From Chaunax sp. Z400 (lineage: Eukaryota; Chordata; Actinopteri; Lophiiformes; Chaunacidae): 64,000 bases of DNA. The position numbers and the translations under genes were made by a program. This document shows positions 22,244 to 36,840 of this stretch, one piece after another; the first letter of the stretch is position 1, and each line of letters begins with the position of its first letter. The notes beneath the pieces were generated by a model, which worked only from the letters and a program-made list of their open reading frames with translations, was not told where the DNA came from and did no database searches. The stretch lies in the NCBI GenBank assembly GCA_037577475.1, contig CM075188.1, positions 5,429,501 to 5,493,500 on the forward strand, read 5' to 3'.

Positions 22244-23113
22244 AAAAAAATTAAGCTAAGGCACTGTGTGAATAGTCAAAATTTCTCTTCAGATTGCTGA
22301 AAACAATTTAACTTCAGCCACAGTTATAGTGTAGAAAAGGCCTCAAAGATAATCTTGTTGCGCTTTTCTATTTTATTAGCTGTTTAATGACCCATTCAGT
22401 GCTGTATTCCTATTCGTTGCGCCGTCCCATCTGTACACTGAGTCTGTTAACATACAGTGCAGTGTTGAACTCTTTCAGAGGTGTTCCGCAGCTCGTCACG
22501 TATTTGAGTTAAAGTATTAGTTAAACACGGTTGTCGCGAGTGGACTGAGCGTGAATGCCAATATAAGTATCTCATCTACTGTTGTGTTTGCTATTTGTTA
22601 TGTATTTTAATAGTTTCGGTTGTTTAAAGGTAAAGGATAATTGTTGCTGTCGCTGTTAATTGAGCTTCGAAACTCCGTGAACGAACATACCGGAAGTGTG
22701 TTTTCACGATAAAAGCACTGTGAATGGATAACAGGAAGTTATGTGATGTTAGCGTTAGCCTAGCTTAACAGCGATAAATGAACTATCGGGGCTGCCGATT
22801 GACTCAGGGTGAGGGAGATTGAAGTCTCAGCGGCACAAAAACACAAGGGATGGAAACTAAGGAAGCATTCTGTACCTAGCAACGGTTGCTATGCTGCAGT
22901 TGCTGCTTGGCGTGTTCATGACGTGGCGTGACGTCATACGCACCCTTTCACACATTGTACTTTGATTTAGAAGGCATATAAAACTCAACTATCAGTACGT
23001 ATATGAACAAATCAGCAGATTCGTTCCCATAGCAGAAGTTTTTTTTCTGTCCCAGGCAAAGAGACACATCACAACAGACTTAAACTATGGAGTGATGGCT
23101 CGCTACATTTTTT
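22244..23113 (+). repeat. promoter-like module copy 4 (subtype B)
   Basis: 870 bp. Nearly identical to copy 3 and shares its mutated second ETS site. Private changes include CATCTGTACACTG and TCGCGAGTGG. Last of cluster 1. Confidence 0.92.
22929..22983 (+). promoter_or_regulatory. CRE and TATA core, module 4
   Basis: TGACGTCA at 22929-22936 and TATAAAA at 22977-22983. The satellite beyond runs 9.2 kb without another module. Confidence 0.55.
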
Positions 23114-26100
23114 GTTGATCACCTAATCACATCAGCATCTGAATGTCTATTGATCGCCTGCACAGATCAGCATTTGTTTTTCTATTGATCGTTCACTCAC
23201 ATCAGCATTTGTATTTTTTTGGATCACCTGCTCCCATCAGCATTTTTATTTCTATAGATTGTCTGTTTGCATCGGAAACATCAGGCCTTGATTTCTATTG
23301 ATCATTCCCTCACATCAACATCTGGATTTCTATGGACCGCCTGCTCACATCACTATTTGGATTCCTATTGATCACCTGCTCACATCAGCATTTTTATTTC
23401 TATAGATTGACTGTTTGCATCAGAAACATCAGGCCAGGATTTCTATTGATCATTCGCCTACATCAGCATCTGGATTTCTATGGACTACCTGCTCACATCT
23501 GTATTTAGATTCATATTGATCACCTCCTCACAACAGCATCTAGTTTTCTATTGATTGTTCACTCACATCAGCATCTGTATTTTTTATGATCACCTGCTAA
23601 CATCAGCATTTTTATTTCCATATATTGACTGTTTGCATCAGAAACATCAGGCCTTGATTTCTATTGATCGTTCGCTCACCTGAGCATCTGGATTTCTATG
23701 GATTGCCTGCTCAGATCATCATTTGTATTTCTATTAATCGCCTGCTCAGATCAGCATTTGAATTTTTGTTGATCACCTAATCACATCAGCATCTGAATTT
23801 CTATTGATCGCCTGCACAGATCAGCATTTGTTTTTCTATTGATCGTTCACTCACATCAGCATCTGCATTTTTTATGATCACCTGCTAACATCAGCATTTT
23901 TATTTCCATAGATTGACTGTTTGCATCAGAAACATCAGGTCTTGATTTCTATTGATCGTTCGCTCACCTGAGCATCTGGATTTCTATGGATTGCCTGCTC
24001 AGATCAACATTTGTATTTCTATTAATCGCCTGCTCAGATCAGCATTTGAATTTTTGTTGATCACCTAATCACATCAGCATCTGAATTTCTATTGATCGCC
24101 TGCACAGATCAGCATTTGTTTTTCTATTGATCGTTCACTCACATCAGCATCTGCATTTTTTTGGGATCGCCTGCTAACATCAGCATTTTTATTTCTATAG
24201 ATTGTCTGTTTGCATCGGAAACATCAGGCCTTGATTTCTATTGATCATTCCCTCACATCAACATCTGGATTTCTATGGACCGCCTGCTCACATCACTATT
24301 TGGATTCCTGTTGATCACCTGCTCACATCAGCATTTTTATTTCTATAGATTGACTGTTTGCATCAGAAACATCAGGCCAGGATTTCTATTGATCATTCGC
24401 CTACATCAGCATCTGGATTTCTATGGACTACCTGCTCACATCAGCATTCGTATTTCTATTGATCGTTCGCTCGCATCAGCATTTGTATTTCTATTGATCG
24501 TTCGCTCGCATCAGCATTTGTATTTCTACTGATCGTTCGCTCGCTTCAGCATTTGTATTTCTATTGATCGTTCGCTCCCATCAGCTTTTTCATTTCTATT
24601 GATAGTTCGCTCGCATCAGAATTCGTATTTCTATCGATCGTTCGCTATCATCAGCATTTGTATTTCCAATGATCGTTCGTTCGCATCATCCTTTGTATTT
24701 CTATTGATCGTTCACTCACATCAGCATCTGTATTTTTAATGGATCGCCTGCTAACATCAGCATTTTTATTTCTATAGATTGACTGTTTGCATCAGAAACA
24801 TCAGGCCATGATTTCTATTGATCATTCGCCTACATCAGCATCTGGATTTCTATGGACTACCTAATCACATCAGCATCTGAATTTCTATTGATCGCCTGCA
24901 CAGATCAGCATTTGTTTTTCTATTGATCGTTCACTCACATCAGCATCTGCATTTTTTTTGGATCGCCTGCTAACATCAACATTTTTATTTCTATAGATTG
25001 TCTGTTTACATCGGAAACATCAGGCCTTGATTTCTATTGATCATTCCCTCACATCAACATCTGGATTTCTATGGACCGCCTGCTCACATCACTATTTGGA
25101 TTCCTATTGATCACCTGCTCACATCAGCATTTTTATTTCTATAGATTGACTGTTTGCATCAGAAACATCAGGCCAGGATTTCTATTGATCATTCGCCTAC
25201 ATCAGCATCTGGATTTCTATGGACTACCTGCTCACATCTGTATTTAGATTCATATTGATCACCTGCTCACAACAGCATCTAGTTTTCTATTGATTGTTCA
25301 CTCACATCAGCATCTGTATTTTTTATGATCACCTGCTAACATCAGCATTTTTATTTCCATATATTGACTGTTTGCATCAGAAACATCAGGCCTTGATTTC
25401 TATTGATCGTTCGCTCACCTGAGCATCTGGATTTCTATGGATTGCCTGCTCAGATCATCATTTGTATTTCTATTAATCGCCTGCTCAGATCAGCATTTGA
25501 ATTTTTGTTGATCACCCAATCACATCAGCATCTGAATTTCTATTGATCGCCTGCACAGATCAGCATTTGTTTTTCTATTGATCGTTCACTCACATCAGCA
25601 TCTGCATTTTTTATGATCACCTGCTAACATCAGCATTTTTATTTCCATAGATTGACTGTTTGCATCAGAAACATCAGGCCTTGATTTCTATTGATCGTTT
25701 GCTCACCTGAGCATCTGGATTTCTATGGATTGGCTGCTCAGATCAACATTTGTATTTCTATTAATCGCCTGCTCAGATCAGCATTTGAATTTTTGTTGAT
25801 CACCTAATCACATCAGCATCTGAATTTCTATTGATCGCCTGCACAGATCAGCATTTGTTTTTCTATTGATCGTTCACTCACAACAGCATCTGCATTTTTT
25901 TTGGATCGCCTGCTAACATCAGCATTTTTATTTCTACAGATTGTCTGTTTGCATCGGAAACATCAGGCCTTGATTTCTATTGATCATTCCCTCACATCAA
26001 CATCTGGATTTCTATGGACCGCCTGCTCACATCACTATTTGGATTCCTATTGATCACCTGCTCACATCAGCATTTTTATTTCTATAGATTGACTGTTTGC

Positions 26101-29100
26101 ATCAGAAACATCAGGCCAGGATTTCTATTGATCATTCGCCTACATCAGCATCTGGATTTCTATGGACTACCTGCTCACATCTGTATTTAGATTCATATTG
26201 ATCACCTGCTCACAACAGCATCTTGTTTTCTATTGATTGTTCACTCACATCAGCATCTGTATTTTTTATAATCACCTGCTAACATCAGCATTTTTATTTC
26301 CATAGATTGACTGTTTGCATCAGAAACATCAGGCCTTGATTTCTATTGATCGTTCGCTCACCTGAGCATCTGGATTTCTATGGATTGCCTGCTCAGATCA
26401 ACATTTGTATTTCTATTAATCGCCTGCTCAGATCAGCATTTGAATTTTTGTTGATCACCTAATCACATCAGCATCTGAATTTCTATTGATCGCCTGCACA
26501 GATCAGCATTTGTTTTTCTATTGATCGTTCACTCACATCAGCATCTGCATTTTTTTTGGATCGCCTGCTAACATCAGCATTTTTATTTCTATAGATTGTC
26601 TGTTTGCATCGGAAACATCAGGCCTTGATTTCTATTGATCATTCCCTCACATCAACATCTGGATTTCTATGGACCGCCTGCTCACATCACTATTTGGATT
26701 CCTATTGATCACCTGCTCACATCAGCATTTTTATTTCTATAGATTGACTGTTTGCATCAGAAACATCAGGCCAGGATTTCTATTGATCATTCGCCTACAT
26801 CAGCATCTGGATTTCTATGGACTACCTGCTCACATCTGTATTTAGATTCATATTGATCACCTGCTCACAACAGCATCTAGTTTTCCATTGATTGTTCACT
26901 CACATCAGCATCTGTATTTTTTATGATCACCTGCTAACATCAGCATTTTTATTTCCATATATTGACTGTTTGCATCAGAAACATCAGGCCTTGATTTCTA
27001 TTGATCGTTCGCTCACCTGAGCATCTGCATTTCTATGGATTGCCTGCTCAGATCAACATTTGTATTTCTATTAATCGCCTGCTCAGATCAGCATTTGAAT
27101 TTTTGTTGATCACCTAATCACATCAGCATCTGAATTTCTATTGATCGCCTGCACAGATCAGCATTTGTTTTTCTATTGATCGTTCACTCACATCAGCATC
27201 TGCATTTTTTTTGGATCGCCTGCTAACATCAGCATTTTTATTTCTATAGATTGTCTGTTTGCATCGGAAACATCAGGCCTTGATTTCTATTGATCATTCC
27301 CTCACATCAACATCTGGATTTCTATGGACCGCCTGCTCACATCACTATTTGGATTCCTATTGATCACCTGCTCACATCAGCATTTTTATTTCTATAGATT
27401 GACTGTTTGCATCAGAAACATCAGGCCAGGATTTCTATTGATCATTCGCCTACATCAGCATCTGGATTTCTATGGACTACCTGCTCACATCAGCATTCGT
27501 ATTTCTATTGATCGTTCGCTCGCATCAGCATTTGTATTTCTATTGATCGTTCGCTCGCATCAGCATTTGTATTTCTACTGATCGTTCGCTCGCTTCAGCA
27601 TTTGTATTTCTATTGATCGTTCGCTCCCATCAGCTTTTTCATTTCTATTGATAGTTCGCTCGCATCAGAATTCGTATTTCTATCGATCGTTCGCTATCAT
27701 CAGCATTTGTATTTCCAATGATCGTTCGTTCGCATCATCCTTTGTATTTCTATTGATCGTTCACTCACATCAGCATCTGTATTTTTAATGGATCGCCTGC
27801 TAACATCAGCATTTTTATTTCCATATATTGACTGTTTGCATCAGAAACATCAGGCCTTGATTTCTATTGATCGTTCGCTCACCTGAGCATCTGCATTTCT
27901 ATGGATTGCCTGCTCAGATCAACATTTGTATTTCTATTAATCGCCTGCTCAGATCAGCATTTGAATTTTTGTTGATCACCTAATCACATCAGCATCTGAA
28001 TTTCTATTGATCGCCTGCACAGATCAGCATTTGTTTTTCTATTGATCGTTCACTCACATCAGCATCTGCATTTTTTTTGGATCGCCTGCTAACATCAGCA
28101 TTTTTATTTCTATAGATTGTCTGTTTGCATCGGAAACATCAGGCCTTGATTTCTATTGATCATTCCCTCACATCAACATCTGGATTTCTATGGACCGCCT
28201 GCTCACATCACTATTTGGATTCCTATTGATCACCTGCTCACATCAGCATTTTTATTTCTATAGATTGACTGTTTGCATCAGAAACATCAGGCCAGGATTT
28301 CTATTGATCATTCGCCTACATCAGCATCTGGATTTCTATGGACTACCTGCTCACATCAGCATTCGTATTTCTATTGATCGTTCGCTCGCATCAGCATTTG
28401 TATTTCTATTGATCGTTCGCTCGCATCAGCATTTGTATTTCTACTGATCGTTCGCTCGCTTCAGCATTTGTATTTCTATTGATCGTTCGCTCCCATCAGC
28501 TTTTTCATTTCTATTGATAGTTCGCTCGCATCAGAATTCGTATTTCTATCGATCGTTCGCTATCATCAGCATTTGTATTTCCAATGATCGTTCGTTCGCA
28601 TCATCCTTTGTATTTCTATTGATCGTTCACTCACATCAGCATCTGTATTTTTAATGGATCGCCTGCTAACATCAGCATTTTTATTTCTATAGATTGACTG
28701 TTTGCATCAGAAACATCAGGCCATGATTTCTATTGATCATTCGCCTACATCAGCATCTGGATTTCTATGGACTACCTAATCACATCAGCATCTGAATTTC
28801 TATTGATCGCCTGCACAGATCAGCATTTGTTTTTCTATTGATCGTTCACTCACATCAGCATCTGCATTTTTTTTGGATCGCCTGCTAACATCAGCATTTT
28901 TATTTCTATAGATTGTCTGTTTGCATCGGAAACATCAGGCCTTGATTTCTATTGATCATCCCCTCACATCAACATCTGGATTTCTATGGACCGCCTGCTC
29001 ACATCACTATTTGGATTCCTATTGATCACCTGCTCACATCAGCATTTTTATTTCTATAGATTGACTGTTTGCATCAGAAACATCAGGCCAGGATTTCTAT

Positions 29101-32100
29101 TGATCATTCGCCTACATCAGCATCTGGATTTCTATGGACTACCTGCTCACATCTGTATTTAGATTCATATTGATCACCTGCTCACAACAGCATCTTGTTT
29201 TCTATTGATTGTTCACTCACATCAGCATCTGCATTTTTTATGATCACCTGCTAACATCAGCATTTTTATTTCCATAGATTGACTGTTTGCATCAGAAACA
29301 TCAGGCCTTGATTTCTATTGATCGTTCGCTCACCTGAGCATCTGGATTTCTATGGATTGCCTGCTCAGATCAACATTTGTATTTCTATTAATCGCCTGCT
29401 CAGATCAGCATTTGAATTTTTGTTGATCACCTAATCACATCAGCATCTGAATTTCTATTGATCGCCTGCACAGATCAGCATTTGTTTTTCTATTGATCGT
29501 TCACTCACATCAGCATCTGCATTTTTTTTGGATTGCCTGCTAACATCAGCATTTTCATTTCTATAGATTGTCTGTTTGCATCGGAAACATCAGGCCTTGA
29601 TTTCTATTGATCATTCCCTCACATGAACATCTGGATTTCTATGGACCGCCTGCTCACATCACTATTTGGATTCCTATTGATCACCTGCTCACATCAGCAT
29701 TTTTATTTCTATAGATTGACTGTTTGCATCAGAAACATCAGGCCAGGATTTCTATTGATCATTCGCCTACATCAGCATCTGGATTTCTATGGACTACCTG
29801 ATCACATCAGCATTCGTATTTCTATTGATCGTTCGCTCGCATCAGCATTTGTATTTCTATTGATCGTTCGCTCGCATCAGCATTTGTATTTCTATTGATC
29901 GTTCGCTCGCATCAGCATTTGTATTTCTACTGATCGTTCGCTCGCTTCAGCATTTGTATTTCTATTGATCGTTCGCTCGCATCAGCATTTGTATTTCTAT
30001 TGATCGTTCGCTCCCATCAGCTTTTTCATTTCTATTGATAGTTCGCTCGCATCAGAATTCGTATTTCTATCGATCGTTCGCTATCATCAGCATTTGTATT
30101 TCCAATGATCGTTCGTTCGCATCATCCTTTGTATTTCTATTGATCGTTCACTCACATCAGCATCTGTATTTTTAATGGATCGCCTGCTAACATCAGCATT
30201 TTTATTTCTATAGATTGACTGTTTGCATCAGAAACATCAGGCCATGATTTCTATTGATCATTCGCCTACATCAGCATCTGGATTTCTATGGACTACCTAA
30301 TCACATCAGCATCTGAATTTCTATTGATCGCCTGCACAGATCAGCATTTGTTTTTCTATTGATCGTTCACTCACATCAGCATCTGCATTTTTTTTGGATC
30401 GCCTGCTAACATCAGCATTTTCATTTCTATAGATTGTCTGTTTGCATCGGAAACATCAGGCCTTGATTTCTATTGATCATTCCCTCACATCAACATCTGG
30501 ATTTCTATGGACCGCCTGCTCACATCACTATTTGGATTCCTATTGATCACCTGCTCACATCAGCATTTTTATTTCTATAGATTGACTGTTTGCATCAGAA
30601 ACATCAGGCCAGGATTTCTATTGATCATTCGCCTACATCTGTATTTAGATTCATATTGATCACCTGCTCACAACAGCATCTAGTTTTCTATTGATTGTTC
30701 ACTCACATCAGCATCTGTATTTTTCATGATCACCTGCTAACATCAGCATTTTTATTTCCATATATTGACTGTTTGCATCAGAAACATCAGGCCTTGATTT
30801 CTATTGATCGTTCGCTCACCTGAGCATCTGCATTTCTATGGATTGCCTGCTCAGATCATCATTTGTATTTCTATTAATCGCCTGCTCAGATCAGCATTTG
30901 AATTTTTGTTGATCACCTAATCACATCAGCGTCTGAATTTCTATTGATCGCCTGCACAGATCAGCATTTGTTTTTCTATTGATCGTTCACTCACATCAGC
31001 ATCTGCATTTTTTATGATCACCTGCTAACATCAGCATTTTTATTTCCATAGATTGACTGTTTGCATCAGAAACATCAGGCCTTGATTTCTATTGATCGTT
31101 CGCTCACCTGAGCATCTGGATTTCTATGGATTGCCTGCTCAGATCAACATTTGTATTTCTATTAATCGCCTGCTCAGATCAGCATTTGAATTTTTGTTGA
31201 TCACCTAATCACATCAGCATCTGAATTTCTATTGATCGCCTGCACAGATCAGCATTTGTTTTTCTATTGATCGTTCACTCACATCAGCATCTGCATTTTT
31301 TTTGGATCGCCTGCTAACATCAGCATTTTTATTTCTATAGATTGTCTGTTTGCATCGGAAACATCAGGCCTTGATTTCTATTGATCATTCCCTCACATCA
31401 ACATCTGGATTTCTATGGACCGCCTGCTCACATCACTATTTGGATTCCTATTGATCACCTGCTCACATCAGCATTTTTATTTCTATAGATTGACTGTTTG
31501 CATCAGAAACATCAGGCCAGGATTTCTATTGATCATTCGCCTACATCAGCATCTGGATTTCTATGGACTACCTGCTCACATCAGCATTTGTATTTCTATT
31601 GATCGTTCGCTCGCATCAGCATTTGTATTTCTATTGATCGTTCGCTCGCATCAGCATTTGTATTTCTATTGATCGTTCGCTCGCATCAGCATTTGTATTT
31701 CTACTGATCGTTCGCTCGCCTCAGCATTTGTATTTCTATTGATCTTTCTCTCGCATCAGCATTTGTATTTCTACTGATCGTTCGCTCGCTTCAGCATTTG
31801 TATTTCTATTGATCGTTCGCTTGCATCAGCATTTGTATTTCTATTGATCGTTCGCTCCCATCAGCTTTTTCATTTCTATTGAAAGTTCGCTCGCATCAGA
31901 ATTCGTATTTCTATCGATCGTTCGCTATCATCAGCATTTGTATTTCCAATGATCGTTCGTTCGCATCATCATTTGTATTTCTATTGATCGTTCACTCACA
32001 TCAGCATTTGTATTTTTTATGGATCACCTACTAACATCAGCATTTTTATTTCTATAGATTCACTGTTTGCATCTGAAACATCAGGCCTTGATTTCTATTG

Positions 32101-32270
32101 ATCGTTCGCTCACATCAGCATTTGTATTTCTATTGATCACCTCCTCAGATCAGCATTTGTATTTCTATGGATGACCTGCTCACATTAGCATCTGGATTTC
32201 TGTGGATTGCATCCTCCGATCAGCATTTGGATTTGTGTGGATTGCCTTTTCTCATCAGCATTTGTATTTC
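23114..32270 (+). repeat. 35-bp satellite, segment 2 (9.2 kb)
   Basis: Higher-order repeat anchors lie at 24275, 25071, 26014, 26669, 27324, 28190, 28986, 29641, 30507 and 31415, giving spacings 796, 943, 655, 655, 866, 796, 655, 866 and 908. Several of these differ by 35 bp, that is, one monomer. The segment includes runs of CpG-rich GTTCGCTCG monomers. Its last part (about 31415-32270) matches the sequence before module 2 but with nine extra monomers. Confidence 0.95.
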
Positions 32271-33141
32271 AAAAAAATTAAGCTAAGGCACTGTGTGAAT
32301 AGTCAAAATTTCTCCTCGGATTGCTGAAAATAATTTAACTTCAGCCACAGTTATAGTGTAGAAAAGGCCTCAAAGATAGTCTTGTTGTTAAATAGCGCTT
32401 TTCTATTTTATTAGCTGTTTAATGACCCATTCAGTGCTGTATTCCTATTGGTTGCGCCGTCCCATCTGTGCACTGAGTCTGTTAACATACAGTGCAGTGT
32501 TGAACTCTTTCAGATGTGTTCAGCAGCTCGTCATGTATTTGAGTTTATTTAAACACGGTTGTCGCAAGTGGACTGAGCGTGAATGCCAATATAAGTATCT
32601 CATTTACTGTTGTGTTTGCTATTTGTTATGTATTTTAATAGTTTCGGTTGTTTAAAGGTAAAGGATAATTGTTGCTGTCGCTGTTAATTGAGCTTCGGAA
32701 CTCCGTGAACGAACATACCGGAAGTGTGTTTTCACGATAAAAGCACTGTGAATGGATAACCGGAAGTTATGTGATGTTAGCGTTAGCCTAGCTTAACAGC
32801 GATAAATGAACTATCGGGGCTGCCGATTGACTCAGGGTGAGGGAGATTGAAGTCTCAGCGGCACAAAAACACAAGGGATGGAAACTAAGGAAGCATTCTG
32901 TACCTAGCAACGGTTGCTATGCTGCAGTTGCTGCTTGGCGTGTTCATGACGTGGCGTGACGTCATACGCACCCTTTCACACATTGTACTTTGATTTAGAA
33001 GGCATATAAAACTCAACTATCAGTACGTATATGAACAAATCAGCAGATTCGTTCCCAAAGCAGAAGTTTTTTTTCTGTCCCAGGCAAAGAGACACATCAC
33101 AACAGACTTAAACTATGGAGTGATGGCTCGCTACATTTTTT
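32271..33141 (+). repeat. promoter-like module copy 5 (subtype A)
   Basis: 871 bp, first of the five-module cluster. Carries GAGCTTCGGAACTCC, a variant otherwise typical of B copies, which suggests exchange between subtypes. Confidence 0.92.
32957..33011 (+). promoter_or_regulatory. CRE and TATA core, module 5
   Basis: TGACGTCA at 32957-32964 and TATAAAA at 33005-33011; both ETS sites and the palindrome are intact. Confidence 0.55.
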
Positions 33142-33489
33142 GTTGATCACCTAATCACATCAGCATCTGAATGTCTATTGATCGCCTGCACAGATCAGCA
33201 TTTGTTTTTCTATTGATCGTTCACTCACATCAGCATTTGTATTTTTTTGGATCACCTGCTCCCATCAGCATTTGGATTTCTATTGATCGTTGGCTCATAT
33301 CAGGCCTCGATTTATATTGATCGCCTTCTCAGATCAGCATCTGGATTTCTATGGATCGCCTGCTCACATCAGCATTTGTATTTCTATGGATCACCTGCTC
33401 ACATTAGCATCTGGATTTCTGTGGATTGCATCCTCCGATCAGCATTTGGATTTGTGTGGATTGCCTTTTCTCATCAGCATTTGTATTTC
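33142..33489 (+). repeat. satellite spacer between modules 5 and 6 (348 bp)
   Basis: Standard 348-bp A-to-B spacer. Confidence 0.9.
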
Positions 33490-34359
33490 AAAAAAATTAA
33501 GCTAAGGCACTGTGTGAATAGTCAAAATTTCTCTTCAGATTGCTGAAAACAATTTAACTTCAGCCACAGTTATAGTGTAGAAAAGGCCTCAAAGATAATC
33601 TTGTTGCGCTTTTCTATTTTATTAGCTGTTTAATGACCCATTCAGTGCTGTATTCCTATTCGTTGCGCCGTCCCATCTGTGCACTGAGTCTGTTAACATA
33701 CAGTGCAGAGTTGAACTCTTTCAGAGGTGTTCCGCAGCTCGTCACGTATTTGAGTTAAAGTATTAGTTAAACACGGTTGTCGCAAGTGGACTGAGCGTGA
33801 ATGCCAATATAAGTATCTCATTTACTGTTGTGTTTGCTATTTGTTATGTATTTTAATAGTTTCGGTTGTTTAAAGGTAAAGGATAATTGTTGCTGTCGCT
33901 GTTAATTGAGCTTCGGAACTCCGTGAACGAACATACCGGAAGTGTGTTTTCACGATAAAAGCACTGTGAATGGATAACCGGAAGTTATGTGATGTTAGCG
34001 TTAGCCTAGCTTAACAGCGATAAATGAACTATCGGGGCTGCCGATTGACTCAGGGTGAGGGAGATTGAAGTCTCAGCGGCACAAAAACACAAGGGATGGA
34101 AACTAAGGAAGCATTCTGTACCTAGCAAAGGTTGCTATGCTGCAGTTGCTGCTTGGCGTGTTCATGACGTGGCGTGACGTCATACGCACCCTTTCACACA
34201 TTGTACTTTGATTTAGAAGGCATATAAAACTCAACTATCAGTACGTATATGAACAAATCAGCAGATTCGTTCCCAAAGCAGAAGTTTTTTTTCTGTCCCA
34301 GGCAAAGAGACACATCACAACAGACTTAAACTATGGAGTGATGGCTCGCTACATTTTTT
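33490..34359 (+). repeat. promoter-like module copy 6 (subtype B)
   Basis: 870 bp. Private variants GTGCAGAGTTG and AGCAAAGGTTGC are shared only with copy 8, which lies exactly 2481 bp downstream. Confidence 0.92.
34175..34229 (+). promoter_or_regulatory. CRE and TATA core, module 6
   Basis: TGACGTCA at 34175-34182 and TATAAAA at 34223-34229. The MYB/RFX-like palindrome is damaged (CAAAGG). Confidence 0.55.
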
Positions 34360-34751
34360 GTTGATCACCTAATCACATCAGCATCTGAATGTCTATTGAT
34401 CGCCTGCACAGATCAGCATTTGTTTTTCTATTGATCGTTCACTCACATCAGCATCTGTATTTTTTATGATCACCTGCTAACATCAGCATTTTTATTTCTA
34501 TAGATTCACTGTTTGCATCAGAAACATCGGGCCTTGATTTCTATTGATCGTTCGCTCACATCAGCATTTGTATTTCTATGGATCACATTTTCAGATCAGC
34601 ATTTCTATTTCTATTGATCACCTCCTCAGATCAGCATTTGTATTTCCTTGGATCACCTGCTCACATTAGCATCTGGATTTCTGTGGATTGCATCCTCCGA
34701 TCAGCATTTGGATTTGTGTGGATTGCCTTTTCTCATCAGCATTTGTATTTC
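34360..34751 (+). repeat. satellite spacer between modules 6 and 7 (392 bp)
   Basis: The longer B-to-A spacer. It includes a GATTCACTGTTTGCATC phase-marker monomer absent from the 348-bp spacer. Confidence 0.9.
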
Positions 34752-35622
34752 AAAAAAATTAAGCTAAGGCACTGTGTGAATAGTCAAAATTTCTCCTCAG
34801 ATTGCTGAAAATAATTTAACTTCAGCCACAGTTATAGTGTAGAAAAGGCCTCAAAGATAATCTTGTTGTTAAATAGCGCTTTTCTATTTTATTAGCTGTT
34901 TAATGACCCATTCAGTGCTGTATTCCTATTGGTTGCGCCGTCCCATCTGTGCACTGAGTCTGTTAACATACAGTGCAGTGTTGAACTCTTTCAGATGTGT
35001 TCAGCAGCTCGTCATGTATTTGAGTTTATTTAAACACGGTTGTCGCAAGTGGACTGAGCGTGAATGCCAATATAAGTATCTCATTTACTGTTGTGTTTGC
35101 TATTTGTTATGTATTTTAATAGTTTCGGTTGTTTAAAGGTAAAGGATAATTGTTGCTGTCGCTGTTATTTGAGCTTCGAAACTCCGTGAACGAACATACC
35201 GGAAGTGTGTTTTCACGATAAAAGCACTGTGAATGGATAACCGGAAGTTATGTGATGTTAGCGTTAGCCTAGCTTAACAGCGATAAATGAACTATCGGGG
35301 CTGCCGATTGACTCAGGGTGAGGGAGATTGAAGTCTCAGCGGCACAAAAACACAAGGGATGGAAACTAAGGAAGCATTCTGTACCTAGCAACGGTTGCTA
35401 TGCTGCAGTTGCTGCTTGGCGTGTTCATGACGTGGCGTGACGTCATACGCACCCTTTCACACATTGTACTTTGATTTAGAAGGCATATAAAACTCAACTA
35501 TCAGTACGTATATGAACAAATCAGCAGATTCGTTCCCAAAGCAGAAGTTTTTTTTCTGTCCCAGGCAAAGAGACACATCACAACAGACTTAAACTATGGA
35601 GTGATGGCTCGCTACATTTTTT
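34752..35622 (+). repeat. promoter-like module copy 7 (subtype A)
   Basis: 871 bp, with GCTGTTATTTGAGC as in copies 2 and 9. Lies 2481 bp after copy 5. Confidence 0.92.
35438..35492 (+). promoter_or_regulatory. CRE and TATA core, module 7
   Basis: TGACGTCA at 35438-35445 and TATAAAA at 35486-35492; all other elements intact. Confidence 0.55.
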
Positions 35623-35970
35623 GTTGATCACCTAATCACATCAGCATCTGAATGTCTATTGATCGCCTGCACAGATCAGCATTTGTTTTTCTATTGATCG
35701 TTCACTCACATCAGCATTTGTATTTTTTTGGATCACCTGCTCCCATCAGCATTTGGATTTCTATTGATCATTGGCTCATATCAGGCCTCGATTTATATTG
35801 ATCGCCTTCTCAGATCAGCATCTGGATTTCTATGGATCGCCTGCTCACATCAGCATTTGTATTTCTATGGATCACCTGCTCACATTAGCATCTGGATTTC
35901 TGTGGATTGCATCCTCCGATCAGCATTTGGATTTGTGTGTATTGCCTTTTCTCATCAGCATTTGTATTTC
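35623..35970 (+). repeat. satellite spacer between modules 7 and 8 (348 bp)
   Basis: Standard A-to-B spacer, with private variants GATCATTGGC and GTGTGTATTGCC. Confidence 0.9.
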
Positions 35971-36840
35971 AAAAAAATTAAGCTAAGGCACTGTGTGAAT
36001 AGTCAAAATTTCTCTTCAGATTGCTGAAAACAATTTAACTTCAGCCACAGTTATAGTGTAGAAAAGGCCTCAAAGATAATCTTGTTGCGCTTTTCTATTT
36101 TATTAGCTGTTTAATGACCCATTCAGTGCTGTATTCCTATTCGTTGCGCCGTCCCATCTGTGCACTGAGTCTGTTAACATACAGTGCAGAGTTGAACTCT
36201 TTCAGAGGTGTTCCGCAGCTCGTCACGTATTTGAGTTAAAGTATTAGTTAAACACGGTTGTCGCAAGTGGACTGAGCGTGAATGCCAATATAAGTATCTC
36301 ATTTACTGTTGTGTTTGCTATTTGTTATGTATTTTAATAGTTTCGGTTGTTTAAAGGTAAAGGATAATTGTTGCTGTCGCTGTTAATTGAGCTTCGGAAC
36401 TCCGTGAACGAACATACCGGAAGTGTGTTTTCACGATAAAAGCACTGTGAATGGATAACCGGAAGTTATGTGATGTTAGCGTTAGCCTAGCTTAACAGCG
36501 ATAAATGAACTATCGGGGCTGCCGATTGACTCAGGGTGAGGGAGATTGAAGTCTCAGCGGCACAAAAACACAAGGGATGGAAACTAAGGAAGCATTCTGT
36601 ACCTAGCAAAGGTTGCTATGCTGCAGTTGCTGCTTGGCGTGTTCATGACGTGGCGTGACGTCATACGCACCCTTTCACACATTGTACTTTGATTTAGAAG
36701 GCATATAAAACTCAACTATCAGTACGTATATGAACAAATCAGCAGATTCGTTCCCAAAGCAGAAGTTTTTTTTCTGTCCCAGGCAAAGAGACACATCACA
36801 ACAGACTTAAACTATGGAGTGATGGCTCGCTACATTTTTT
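35971..36840 (+). repeat. promoter-like module copy 8 (subtype B)
   Basis: 870 bp. Shares both private variants of copy 6, so the two descend from one recent duplication or conversion. Confidence 0.92.
36656..36710 (+). promoter_or_regulatory. CRE and TATA core, module 8
   Basis: TGACGTCA at 36656-36663 and TATAAAA at 36704-36710. Palindrome damaged as in copy 6. Confidence 0.55.
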
